Source: Wolfiporia cocos
Lineage: Eukaryota > Basidiomycota > Agaricomycetes > Polyporales > Phaeolaceae
Reading direction: 5' to 3'
Length of the DNA stretch: 64,000 nt
Assembly (NCBI GenBank): GCA_029448655.1
Contig: JACCLO010000041.1
Location: forward strand, 1 to 64,000
Shown here one piece after another: positions 10,351-22,482 of this stretch (within the stretch, counting starts at the first letter, position 1; each line of letters begins with the position of its first letter). The notes under the pieces were generated by a model. It saw only the letters and a program-made list of their open reading frames with translations. It made no database searches and was not told the origin of the DNA. The translations under genes were made by a program, and so were the position numbers.

Positions 10351-13300
10351 CTACATGGTATCACGGAGGACCTGCATGATCTCCTTCTGGAATCGAGCAA
10401 GATGAGCAGCCAACTCTTCATCGGGTAGCGAGGAATGATCGAGCGCTTGCGTGAGTTGGGTCCGTAGCTGAGAGCGGACTGAAAGTAGCACCTGCCATAA
10501 GGAGTACATACCCTGAGGAGGGCCTTGCGCCGTATGGAGACTTTGTTCGAGCGGCTATCCTGCTCCTGGCGTTCCTCCATCTCGCTCAAGGCTTCTGCGA
10601 CCCGCCTTCCCTCGGCGAGGACGTCATTCGGTAGATCGGCAAGTCGGGCAAGATCAAGACCTGGCACAGATGAAACTTAGCTCAGCGTACCACACAATAT
10701 GTCCAACAAACCGTAGTGGCTCGTCTGTTCCGGCGCTCCGTCGACAACTCTGTGACGAACAGCAAAGGGCCAAGGTCTCGCAAATGTACGCACCTGTATT
10801 GAAAAGTCATGCCAAAGTTCGACGTGGATTGGCGTGACCTCTGCGTCAGAAGTTAACAAAGATACACGAAGCGATTGGTATGGAGAACCTGAACGGCAAG
10901 ATGAAGGCTGACAAGTTCTGTTAGTAACCGAGATGTAATCATTCAAAACCTACTCACTTGACAACAGATGGCTGGCGCGACAATGTTGTCGTGAGCTCGC
11001 TGAAGTGACTACAGGGCCTGTAAGCAACCCATACATTAGTGATAATGGTACAGGTGCATACGTTGCGAAGAAGACATATGACTAGCAAACCAACGGCATT
11101 ATCAGTAATGTACAGGGACCGCAAAATGAGCCGGTACGACCTTGAGTTTGATGAGTTCCTCTGCGATGGCATGCGAGATGCCAACTTCTTCCCTTGGAGA
11201 GGTGCCGCGGCCAACTTCGTCGATCAGGATGAGAGAATTCTCCGTAGCAATCCCTGGCACAATTTCGGCATCAAGATGATGCTGGTTTCATAGTTAGCTC
11301 AAGTTACAAACCAACGATCATCGCGCAAGATGCCATCTCACTCGCAAATGTGCTCAGGCTCTTTTCGATATCGTCGTCGTTCGATAGCCGAGTCAGGAGT
11401 GCATCGTGCAGTCTGCATGATACGACATTCAAAGAGGCGGTTTTGGTGATATTTGGAGAAGGTCCGCACCTGAAGCTACCGTACTCAGCAGGAACAAAGC
11501 ATCCGCACATTGCCATGACTGTCAGCAGCCCAATCTGCCGCAAGTATATGCTCTTGCCTATGGTCACAGACAATCGGATGTTTGTTGACCATATACGGGC
11601 TCGGCGTACCTAACATGCTGCGTTGAATCAGCATTGAGCGATAGATATGATGAATCAGATGATCAGACGAACTTCGGCCCCTGGACAATTTGAAAAGAGG
11701 AAGCCTCGCAGCAATATACATCATTCGGTACAAGCGTCCCGGCCGCCTGAACGTTCTCTAGAACAGGATGCTGCCCCGCCTTTATGGCTAAGGTTCCCGT
11801 GAACTCGGGACGCACTACACCAAGTATTAAGTGGTCACTGTTATCTAACTTAGAGGATGCTCACCATAGTCACGCACTAAGAAATCAAAACCAAACCTTA
11901 CAATCAACATCTCTGTCAGTCTAGCATTTACAGGACGTACGAATGCTGGCATGCGCAAAAGACCACAACATGTCCACAATGGCAACGGCCTCCGAAGCTT
12001 TGTACAGAGCTCCAATGACATCGACGATCTCGGCGATCAACTCTTGTATAATCCTGGTATGACCTGTGAGCCGGGTATTGGAATGCCAACCGGTACTACA
12101 TACTTGTCACTCATGATCAGCGTCTCGTCCAGTGCATCCTTCATGCGCGCGTTTCTCTTCTTCTGCTCAAGCTGTGAGCATTCTCACACTGGTAACCTCG
12201 TACAGGACTGACCAGCTCGATACTAGAAAAGAGCCACCGCTTTCTCTGAGCTGTCACATTCACAAAGCCTCTAGGTAGCTCCCCTCGGAGATCTGTCTTC
12301 TTCAAAGCAAAAACGAAGCCTGTGTCCTGGTACACTAGACTAAGAGGCAGGTCGTGTTGCTCCGAGAGTTCGCGGTTCAATGCAAATATATCCCCGACAT
12401 TCTCCTTGTATGTTTCTCGTGCGACGTCAAGGAGGCGATTGTAGTTTGCCTGATTTGCTGGATTTGAGCATTAACAAATGATGTTAAGGAGGAGGAAACA
12501 TACCTTGACGGCGTACACACGTGCATTCACCGCATTCAGGCCGCGCTGTATAGATCCATCGAATCTCAACGAAGGCTGCGTTATTTGGCACGTACTTTCG
12601 CTGAAGCTTCTTCTTCATTCAATGCTTCGCTAACATGCTGTTCGATTCTTGAAAGTCGCTCGTCAGAGATCATCTACATCGAACAGGCGCTTAGCGCGCA
12701 TCCAATCTACAATTATATCTCCAGCACCTACGTCCAGTACGATTCGTAACAGACGGGAGCGGCTGCCTGTCAAGGCTTTCGCGAGAACGGGCATGTTCTT
12801 GACTATGTTTCGGAGACTGAGCATTTGCGCGACGCGAGCGGCAGCAAGCTTTGCAGTGCTTGTCTCACGCGCCTCGGATGCAGCAAGCTGATGATTCAAA
12901 TGAGCATTGATACTGTGCATGACCTGAAACGGCGAAAGCTTGCCGAGCAGATTAGCTTATCGAAGTCCATATTATGGAGGGACTTGAGCGCGTTCTTCAT
13001 ATTGTCGAAACGATTTCCATTCTGTATGAGCTCTTTAAGACAGTAAGCCGAAATAGACACATCCATGGAGTTGATAGACCTTCGACGACATCAAGGCGCG
13101 CCTCTATAGAAGACTGTCTGCAGCATTATTAGATCAACTCCGTAACGGTTGCAAAATGAGATACCAGTGATAGGCGCGAGTACATTTGCCCGGAGGAGGC
13201 GAGCACCCATTGCAGTGTATGTATGATTTAATAGCCTAGGTGTGAATTACTTGAATCGTGGGCATATATTAAGAGACAGAGAGGGTTTACCCAAACATGG

Positions 13301-14098
13301 AATGGGTGGACCTCTTGAATGAGATGCTGCCCACCAGCTCCAAGTTTCGAGCAGTCTCGGGATCTATCATCATGCTGCCTTCTACTTGTACATATCGTAT
13401 GAGGAGCGAAGAAGGAGCAAAGCGTAAATTGAGCTTCGACTCTGCATACTCGAATAGCGCGCTAGCTGCAGAGAGCGCGTAATACCTATTAATGTTGTTC
13501 AGTATAGTCGCAAGGTTTCGGACGCATATACCCACTTGCTGGACACCGCGACAAGAGTTGCAGGCCGCTCATCGTCATCAACTATCAGCTGGTTGACAAA
13601 GGCAAGTCCTGCGTTTACAGTTGCAACGCGAAGCATGTGCTCAGTAGTCATATTGCTCACCAGCATCATCGTTCCAGTATTTTCTCATCACTGGATCGAC
13701 TGTGGCATCAAACTCTTCGATCATGCACTGCACTAGGACCGAAGTCGACGAGGCTTTCTTTCCTCCAGATGCCATAGGTGTATCTATCAGAGATAAAAAG
13801 GTGTTTGGGACCAGAATAATGGATGGAGAATGCAGATGAAGCTGATGCAGCGTCTTGACATATGTGGGACTGTCCACGAGCTGCGGACCATCATATTGAG
13901 CGATGATTCAGTACGAGCTGACTACATGCGCACCTGGATAAGGGAAACCCTCCCGGTATCCTTGTCCAATGCAGCAAGGCCGACTTCACGTGACACTCCG
14001 CGCCCTTCCAGGACATAGCTGGCCTCGTGCCTGGATGATGCGGCGGTCTGGGGTCGGGCGGTAGCCGGACGCGACTGGGCTGCCCAGCCGCGTGACAT
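10351..14098 (-). CDS. MSH4: MutS homologue MSH4 (meiotic crossover factor)
   Basis: MSH4 pairs with MSH5 as a sliding clamp that stabilises Holliday-junction intermediates in meiosis; it does not repair mismatches. Exon 1 (13934-14098) starts at the ATG at 14098 and ends EVGLAALDKDTGRVSLIQ. Exon 2 (13661-13880) begins LVDSPTYVKTLHQLH, a signature of MSH4 (connector region). Later exons give YYALSAASALFEYAESK and MMIDPETARNLELVGS (about 13300-13495), the lever and core helices, LPLSLVYQDTGFVFALKK (about 12300), and the ATPase. Walker A reads GPNMLGKS across 11551-11680, followed by YLRQIGLLTVMAMCGCFVPA. The Walker B region is SLILIDEVGRGTSP (about 11200), then HFSELTTTLS. The C-terminus contains LARLADLPNDVLAEG and ends RDTM-stop at 10351. 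Introns are mostly 50-60 nt. No stop or frameshift was found, so it looks functional. The mismatch-recognition N-domain is absent, as expected for MSH4. Confidence 0.9.
11610..11617 (-). other. MSH4: 8-nt micro-exon in MSH4 P-loop
   Basis: On the minus strand, the exon ending CAGGGGCCGAA at 11673 is followed by an intron (gttcgt..acgcag, 11618-11672), the 8 bases CATGTTAG, a second intron (gtacgc..ccatag, 11558-11609), and then GCAAGAGC. Only this splicing gives G-P-N-M-L-G-K-S in frame with both neighbours. The family usually has GPNMSGKS, so the Ser-to-Leu change (TCA to TTA) sits in the micro-exon, but GxxxxGKS is kept. Confidence 0.7.
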
Positions 14099-14372
14099 CG
14101 CCGTAGCGGGGTGGGATGAGGCAGGGCGTGCAAAGCCAGGAAAATATGGGACGAGCGTAGCGATCCAGCGAAAAGGAAAAGGCGCGAGACCGAGGGCGAC
14201 GACAAATGACGGCGGGTTTGAGTCCCCGCATGCGATCGATCGACGAGCGGTGCCGAATCTCGGGACATCCTAATAAGGGATCTCAATTGTGCGTACAGGG
14301 CAGGTCTGAAACGAATACAATACGAGACTCGAGCAACGGGAGGACGTACAGGATTGTGAAAGTTAGTTACAT
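14099..14372. promoter_or_regulatory. Divergent intergenic region upstream of MSH4
   Basis: About 270 bp separate the MSH4 start (minus) from the next plus-strand gene, so the two probably share a bidirectional promoter. No TATA box or specific operator was identified by eye. Confidence 0.35.
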
Positions 14373-15330
14373 GTGTTATCACGCCCACACCGTCCGCCCT
14401 ATGCCTTAATTACTGCGTCTGTGTCCATCTTGTCTTCATCCCGCCGCGGTGACAGCGTTGCGGTGCTCGCTCCTCTCGACGTGGTCCCGCTGAACACGAA
14501 GCAGCACGCGGCGCTATCGGGCTGGGACACGCTCCGTGGCCCACGGCGCGTGCTCTACGCCTTGCAGTCAGGTGTCCTGCGTCCCGTTTGCCGCGATCGG
14601 TCCCGCATATATAGTAACTCTTCATATGCACTCGCACTCACCCCCTGGAAGCATCCCTCGCACACGTAGTCTCGCCGACCGTCACGACGCTGCCCGCGAT
14701 ACACCTCTCCACGTCCTTCCCCTGCGCCCGGGCGCCACACGACGCAAACGGGCAGGCAGACTGGGAGGAGGACGTATCTGCGCTCTTTCAGTAGGCTGGA
14801 ATGGCATGCCTACACGCACAGCGGTGAGCTGCGCCATCTCCCTTTCACACGCCGATCTCACCTCACTCACTCGGCCGCGGCAGGCCGCACGCTGGCGACG
14901 CTACCGACCCTTACGTTGCCGTCTACGCGCCGCCCGCGCCGGCGTCCGTCGCAGACGCGGTGCACGTCCGGTGGACCGGCCTCCTCCACACGCCGTTTGT
15001 GACTGACGTCGCGACCGCGCTCATGTTCATCCCCTTCCCTTCCAATCCCTGCCCTCTCATAGCGGCTCGGTGCTGATTTATTGATATGGTAACTCCGGGC
15101 GCCGGGCGCCGGCCACACTTGCTGCTGTGACCGTGCACGGCGTCCCGACTGTGCCTGCGGCGTATGTTCATGCTGATACTAAGAGGACGGTGCCGCTCGC
15201 GCCGTGGGCGGGGTCAGAGGACACGTGATGCTTGCTCCTTGGGAGGAACGAGGAGGGCCGGGAGGAGGAGGACGTGTGGACGCTGGCGGAGACTAGTGTG
15301 GGAAAATGGGACGAGCTGGTGGGTGGGTGA
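14373..15330 (+). pseudogene. Unrecognised gene with in-frame TGA
   Basis: GC-rich plus-strand coding signal. The first exon includes DSVAVLAPLDVVPLNTKQHA. After at least one intron (acceptor ggcag at about 14885), an exon has DPYVAVYAPPAPASVADAVH and VRWTGLLHTPFVTDVATA. After a further short intron comes VTVHGVPTVPAAYVHADTKR, then WAGSEDT, a TGA at about 15228, and an open continuation CLLLGRNEEGREEEDVWTLA ending GKWDELVGG-stop at 15330. The stop sits where a Trp (TGG) would be natural, so it may be a nonsense mutation, or the protein may simply end there. No family recognised and the start is not certain. Confidence 0.35.
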
Positions 15331-15344
15331 TCGAATCCTCCTCC

Positions 15345-16477
15345 GAACCCCGGCCATAGGTTTCGACACTGATCGCAATATTGGTCTCCCACTCGAAGCT
15401 CAAGCGCTCACTATCCTCGCCAATCGAGACGTCATCCTCGAAGACTTCGAGCAGGTGCGGCACTATTTCACGACGCCCCAGCTTCGCAGGTACCTCCTCT
15501 TCGATCAAATGCTTCGCGCCGGTCCGATCGACCTCGGGGAGTTCGCGCTGCCGGGTGGCTACGAAGCTTTACGGTCGCTATGGGCAGAGGATCTACGGTG
15601 CCCTCACCAGTTCTCGGAGTATGACTCCACTGCCAACACGACGATCGTTCACGGGCAGCCACTTCCCCCTGGGTTCTTCGATCCGCCGACTACCCCTCAC
15701 GCCGAGGACAGGGACGCACTCACACCAGTGCAGATCGCTACGTGTGCCGGGCCAGCTGTGTTGATTTCTTTTGCACACTCGTCTCGTTGCTGTCAGAGCT
15801 GAAAATAACAACGATTCTCGGAGACCGGCTCGACCCTTCGAGCATCAAGGCTGGTAAGACAACTCCAGGCTCCGACGGCAAAGAAGAGCGTGTTGTTCGA
15901 ACACTTGGCAGGCGCGAGATCAGCGCCGAGCTCATTGTACGCATCCTCACTTTTTTGAGAATCAGCATCATGTACTCATGCTATTTTAAGCTACTTTGCA
16001 CTGGTCAGAAATCTATTACCGATCTTGTCGCACGGGCAATTTCAGATGCAGTTATACTCGATGGATCGAAGAAAGACTCATACGTGTCAAGCGAACAATG
16101 CAGGTCGCTGTCCCAAGTAATCCCGCTGCGCCCGACATGCTAGTAGATTCTGCCACGGAGGGTGGTGATGAACATTTGCACGTACCACATCCGCACTTAT
16201 TCGCTAGGGATCAAGCAGACTCGTCAAACGACGACTTCGAGCAATTTACGCCTGGCCCTCCGATGATCAAGACTACGCTCTGTCTCGTGAGCAACCCCCC
16301 CTCCCTCCTTTCCTAGTTGCTGTTTGGTGCCTCATAAGACTTCATTTATAGACTAAACAGCTATATGAGGTTGACGGAGAAGTGGGCGCGAAGATGGATG
16401 GGATGCCGGACTTGGAGGCGCATCGGATGTGGCAGTTCTATGGCGTTGAGACCGACGGAGACAAGATGTATGAGTGA
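15345..16477 (+). CDS. Unrecognised multi-exon gene
   Basis: The first exon contains IGFDTDRNIGLPLEAQALTI, LEDFEQVRHYFTTPQLRRYL and FALPGGYEALRSLWAEDL (15355-15600), then PLPPGFFDPPTTPHAEDRDA. Later exons carry SELKITTILGDRLDPSSIKA (about 15790), SITDLVARAISDAVILDGSK (about 16012), an acidic stretch DSSNDDFEQFTPGPPMIK (about 16225), and a last exon YEVDGEVGAKMDGMPDLEAH to DGDKMYE-stop at 16477. The exons read as soluble, mixed alpha-helical protein. No known domain recognised. Exon joins are approximate; the gene lies 370 bp upstream of, and in the same direction as, the large gene at 16848. Confidence 0.5.
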
Positions 16478-16847
16478 TTGGCTCTCGTATGCATTGTTCG
16501 GACATTCTTGTCACTCTACGCCAGCTTTGGTTATGCTTCTTTCTTGTCTTGTACCATTATCGCATACCTCGCCCTGAAGACAAACGAGCGGCAAGGGTGG
16601 CTACTTTCTGCTAATGAGAAATATCATATACCATACATATACCAGCTATGTTTGAAGCGTCCGCAGAAGCACAAGCTTGTATTCTGGACAACGTCGGCTC
16701 GAATCGGCGTCTTAATTCAGAGATGTCTAGTAGCGCGTGCGTTGCGTCGCGTCACGTATTTGTGATGGATGTGACACTACGCGTTTCCGCGTCGCGCCTT
16801 GTTCTTGACAGCCATACTAGTTACTCCTTGTACACCCACCACTTGAA

Positions 16848-19800
16848 ATGTCTGCCTCCGATTCTCCTTTCAAATTGCTGCAGCAGACTATCTCAAAATC
16901 TCGCGCCAAGAATAGCAAAAGTCTAGCAGAGGCCCTCGAGAAGGTGTCCTCCCACCTCGTCTTACTCGTAAGGCAGCTATTTGGGGCTCAGTGGATGTCT
17001 GTTCATCATCATATAGAATTTATCCACGATATCCGAGCAAGCATCCAAAGTGTTATCTCAGTGTCTGCGCAGGCCCCTTCTTCCCATATACTCTGCTTTT
17101 CCGCAGCCTGCCCTTGAAGCCGCTGCCGCGATTTTCTACAAGGTCTATCACGAGAAGGTTCTCCCAACTCTTAGAAAGCAGCAGAATGAGCAACAGGGGT
17201 TATGGGAAGGAGTGCTCAACTCTCTCTTGTCCGGTGTTCTCGTATGCTTTAGTTCGATGTTTACGCTTTGTCCGGGAAGCTGACTATGTCCAGGATTTTC
17301 TCGATGAAAGTGAAAACGGTAATCTCCATCCCCATTCCCTTCTTCAGATGGGCTCATGGGTGCGCTAGACAAAGGCAAAAGTAGCAAAGCAAAGGACGTC
17401 ATAGCAGCCACGCTTTTTCCCAATCTATGCGACATATGTTTCTCACCAACTGCTCCGATGATAAGTACTGGTTTACGATGCACTGTACGGTCTCTTACAC
17501 CTTTATTTATGCGCCAAACTTACACTCATTTCGACATTACCAGGCATATACTCTTCTCGCCGATTCTGCTGCGATGCATCACGCCAATCAACACACGCTT
17601 CGTGACGACCAAATCCTTGGAGGGTGAGCCTGATTCCATTTTACCTTACTATGCCGCATACCATTTCTTGTGCGTAGTCGTCGCCTCGGAGCCACCATCT
17701 GGCGCACCAAAGGTAAGCTCTCTCGAAGCAGCGTCATGTCAGATTCCGATACCATGATCCAGATTTCCTTCCTCTGGAGAGCTTGTTGACGCTATTTGCG
17801 CGTCTATTGCCTTCAACGAAGGGGGCTGCCTCCGGTCGCGCAAACCGTACTGCATTCATCCAGTCTGTGTTCAGCAAGTCGTCTCCCCCGGAAACCACCA
17901 GCATCGGACAAAAAGGTCACGGGGCTGCTTGAGAACGTGCCCTCGGAGGACTGGGACGTGACCTCACGGAAGATTGCCGAAGCACTGGCTGCTGGCGACC
18001 GGACTTTGTGAGTAACTTAAGCTGCCGTATTATCACGCTGACCGGCGCCATATAGCCCGCAGCCTTTTGCGATAGAAGAAGTCTGTGCCTGTGGGCAAAC
18101 ACAACGATGCGATAGGCTATATGTCGATCCCAAGGCAATACTCGTGAACATGCTCATAGAAGTGTGCCTTTTGACCTTATTCGATGTCCGTCATACGGCG
18201 AGCTGATTATATGTTCATACATCGATACAGGATAACCAATATGAATCCCTGACAATCTCATACACTTCCATACACAAAATAGATATCCTGCGCGAGCGTT
18301 CTGGCGAGGAGAGGGTCGGCGCGCAGGTGCAAATTGTCATGTGCAGTCCTCCTATTCTCGGAGGAGAACCGATAACCTCTGGCATAGACGAAAGCGGCCC
18401 AGTTGTAACGTTTACTCTTACGAGCGGCGATCTGGACAGATTCGCAAATGCGTTGCGCGACAGAGGTCAAGTAAGAAAGCGTAGCTTATACTTTCTATCT
18501 GGTTTGCGAGTGCTGACACGGTATCGTAATGCAGGGACAGAAGTATAGAGAGATACTCCCACCGAAGCTATCACTAGCGACGTCGCCACTGGTTTTAGAT
18601 TTTGACACCCAGGGCAAGCCGATGAAACAACTAAGCCAATCCGAGGTGCGCTAAATTGATCGCATTCTTCCATGACTGATCTCCACTCACTAGAGGATTG
18701 AGAAAGTCCAACAATGTGAGTATCACACAATCCATAGCATCCGCGCTCATCAACACTGTCAACTTTCCGCTAGTCTACAATACCAACCAAAGCAGTGACG
18801 AACTCAGCTGCGGATCAGACCTTGATAACGCGACTAGTTCGAGATCTTCTGCTATCGACGAACGTCAGTCTATGAAATCTACGCCCCATATGCGTTCGAA
18901 AAATGTCCGAAGAGAAGCCTTTGGCGCAAGCGATGAGGAACTATGTGATCCATCTGACGTCGACTCGGTTCTGCTGGCCCCGCCTCAACGTAGGCAACGG
19001 TCGGAAGGCCCTAGAGTAATCTCCACTAGGTCAGCCAAATCGTCCGAATCCCGACTTGCCGGGAAAACCCGCAAGTCGACCAATAACTCTGTTGCCGCCA
19101 AGGCCTACAAGAGAAAGCGAGATTCTACTGAGTGCAGCGAAGACGGTCCTAACTCAGATAAGCTGGCAGAGGACGCTGTTGCCAATAAACGATCCAAGAC
19201 TTCCCCGACAGGTCGTAGCGCTCTTTGCACACCAGATCCTCCAGAGCGCACGGAATCTCAGGTGCTTCAGCCTCGTTCTACAGCGGCGACTAGGGCAACC
19301 AACAGATATCACGGCGAAAAGGAGAAAATATGTTCTCCTACCTCATGCTCCCACATGATTGACTATGGTGCTCTACCCGAATCCGATCCATTTTCGTCTA
19401 CTCGGAACACGTTGTCTCCTCTCACAGCTTTGTTTGCTCGTCGCAAGAAGGCCGACAATAAGCCTGCCCTGGAAAGCAAAGCCCCTCAGTCGAGCACGAC
19501 CAAAGGTAGACCTCATAAAGCAAAGCTCTGGAAGACAAAACCGTCTCCGCCGGGCCCTATCATCTACCAGGGAGCCTCGGACGACGATCCGTTATGTGAC
19601 AGGCATGAGCTATCTGACACGTTCGTCGAGGACGAACCTGTCGAAGAGACTAAGGAAAATCAATCGGAAGTAAAAATCAAGACACACGCAAAGCATGTGG
19701 TCCCTGCTCTCGCAGCCAGTGCTTCGACAACGGACAAAAGGGTATGTTTGTTCTCTTGCGTTCTCGTGATTGATGAGAAAGCCATATCATGGTCGTGGAC

Positions 19801-21232
19801 TACAGAGGGTCGAAATGTCGAACCCTGCCTTGCAAGAGAAAGCTCACCCATTGTCAGGTTCTACCAACATTGCTAAGGCGCGTGTACCGTGACACTTTCT
19901 ACGCCATACGCTAATACTAAAACAGTCCACAAGCAAAAAGAGAAAGATTGCGCCATGGGCCAACCTCACTTCTGAAGCCCCTCACAGATCTGCGACTGTA
20001 GACAACAGTACGAGCGGAGTTCCTGGTGTTCACCATGAAGAAACCATACAGCCTACACTGAATACTTTGGGATGCACATCTCTGTCCAAGAAGTCTATGT
20101 CATCATCCGCATCTGAAAGCCTCTTGACGGGATCTGGTAATGTTCATACAGGGCCTCTGCCTGAGGAGCCAGCCACCGCTGAAGATTCTATGTCAGACAT
20201 CTCCGAAGTTGCCAACAAGGCGATACATGCGACCATAGCAGATTCCATGCTCGGAACGAATACCACACCAAGATCCGATCGTATACATTCTCCTGCTCCT
20301 CTCGTCATTCCCTCTCCGGAAAAGCTTGAGCAAACTGATTTTGAGTTGACGGAGGTAACATCTACCCCAATTGGCAAGGTTGTTGAGGTCGATGATTGTG
20401 CAGGAGACTCTGTCTCCACGAGAAAGACCCATCCTAGACATTCCGTTACCTTCGCGCCAGTCGTGGAAGAATGCGAACCGTTGCCGGAGTTGAACTTTGA
20501 GATTGGTTCTCGGAGTCAGCCCACATCGCTGAGCCCATACAAGCGAGAGAGGGCTACTGGTAAACTTATCCATAGATACAACGGCGCACTTCTGACTTTT
20601 GTTGTTAGTGTCACTGGGACTGCTGCTGCAGGATATTGAACACGAGCCTTTCATAGGGCGACGTGAACGTGGCTCATTCCGGAAAACAAATATAACGGGT
20701 GCTGGGAACCGCTCGCGGTGCAAGGAAGCCACTGCAAATGTCCAAGACATCGAAGATGTTCTGCGGGAGTTGCATCAGGTGCCGTAGAAGCTGCTAAGGA
20801 TATTGCGGTATGCTGAGTATGTGCTCGACCCTCGCAGGCTATTTTCGGCAAGATCACGGATCGCTTTGACAGCGTACGTGAAGAAGTGCACATTGATCGG
20901 AGTGCAATCCTCCGGGAGGCAGCGCAGGATCCTATGCACATGCGTGCGGATAGGTGTGTGCTGACTGCCCATACATACTTCGCATTCTTGCGGACCTGCT
21001 GATCCCTGTGAACGGCCACTGCAGTGTCGCCCACTTCAACCGCCTTATCGACCTCGAGGCCGAATATGCGTCCTCTGGGCGTGCTGTCATTGACAGTTTG
21101 GAAGAGTTGCTTCGCGCAAATGAAGGGATATGCTGCAAAATAGAAGAGACGATAAAGAGCATCGATCGTACAACACTCGTTGGAAGGATGCCGGTGGTCC
21201 TAGTGGAAATTCCCGCGAGCCTGAGACAGTGA
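16848..21232 (+). CDS. Large protein with Red1/SYCP2-like layout (candidate meiotic axis protein)
   Basis: The ATG at 16848 gives a helical N-terminal part spread over at least eight short exons: KLLQQTISKSRAKNSKSLAE, then ALEAAAAIFYKVYHEKVLPT (about 17115-17165), AAMHHANQHTLRDDQILGG (about 17570-17623) and ESLLTLFARLLPSTKG (about 17778-17825). It looks like an ARM-type solenoid. Then come QPFAIEEVCACGQTQRCDRL (about 18061-18120) and a beta-rich stretch, IDILRERSGEERVGAQVQIV (18282-18341) and FTLTSGDLDRFANALRD, which would suit a PH/Spt16M-like module. From 18698 to about 20580 the protein is long, Ser/Lys/Glu-rich and disordered, with basic patches. The C-terminus (20980-21232) is a predicted coiled coil containing LIDLEAEYASSGRAVIDSLE and ends ASLRQ-stop. 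ARM plus PH-like plus disorder plus terminal coiled coil is the architecture of Red1/SYCP2 axis proteins. This is inference from layout, not from a diagnostic motif. Alternatives are other scaffold or telomere proteins. Confidence 0.65.
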
Positions 21233-22482
21233 AAGGAATACAACCATGTTATAGTAGAGAACGCGGTGAGTTCGCTCGATATCACAAACGCTCTAGTACA
21301 AATCATTGCATGTTGATCATCACATGCAGCTGTAGCATGAAACAGGAAACAAGACACAGCTGTATACAAGCGATCGGTCCACGCACGCCTCAGAAGGGAT
21401 AGTGTTAGTTTACATGACCATTGCAAGCGGAAGGTGATATGTGCAATGCATGTAACTCTCACCTAACTACCGTCATCCGGCATTCGATACTCAAATAACT
21501 TGTTGTTCTAACAATGGTATGCCAATAACCCCGTGCAAAACCACCTAGCATTCCAACGCAGCATGAGGAAGCTAAAGTATTCGCCGTGACACCTCGCTAC
21601 CCAGCTTCCTTTGTTCATACCGTCTCGATACAGAGCACCTTGTGTTATGCATCCATCGGGCTCATCTCGACCACTGTTGGGGCGCGGCCACTCCTCGCCG
21701 GTGTGGCACCCTTCTCTTCCCATCCCGCGCGCCACACTATCTTCCATTTTCCACACTCTCGTTGAATGGTTACTTCTTCCATCATTGCCGAACACGCTCT
21801 CTGACACCCGTAACATAAGTTTATATCCAATGACGGCGACAGCCTGAGACATTGTTTCACGGCATTGCGGCGGGTCTCTTGGCACGGAAAGATTAGGTTT
21901 ACTTCTCAATAAAATCGGCTATGAGCACAGCTGTGCACGCATCAAAGCACGCATTGGTGAGCCGATTTGCTATCGACCTCCGCCATTATGTGGGCTGGAA
22001 CTGCATCAGAATGGTGCCTGTGCGCAGCACACATGAAAGCGTGAAGGGGACTTGCTAGGTGCACCATTCACGAAGGGTTCACGAGCCTAGACGATCATTG
22101 CGAGATGAACGGGCGTGGTGTCTCACTGTGCCTTGCGAACAAGTGCCTCGCTAGTGCAGATGCATTTGGGTGACGGGGATCGCGAGATGAACGGACTTCT
22201 CACTCTGAGTGCGAGTGAGAGTCGACTTCGTGATCGCGTACTAGCTTGCCGTGAATTGGAAGGGATTAATATGGATCGTAAACGCCCAGCGCCACCGATG
22301 CCGCGAGTCGGCACACTGGTTTGTCAGCATGGGACCCTGGACACCATGCATATATGGTCACCGGAGCACTGGTTGCCGTCCAGTGCAGCGTGGTGACTCT
22401 TGCTTACTGATAGGTAGACTCGCATCTCTCCTATTGACTGCCACCACCACAGCCTTCCCCTCCCAAGCCCAAGCACGGTGTC
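21233..22482. other. Intergenic, nothing recognised
   Basis: About 1.25 kb. Short open frames at 21508-21909 (-) and 22115-22396 (+) show no domain and overlap each other's shadows. No inverted or direct repeats were noticed. Confidence 0.4.
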
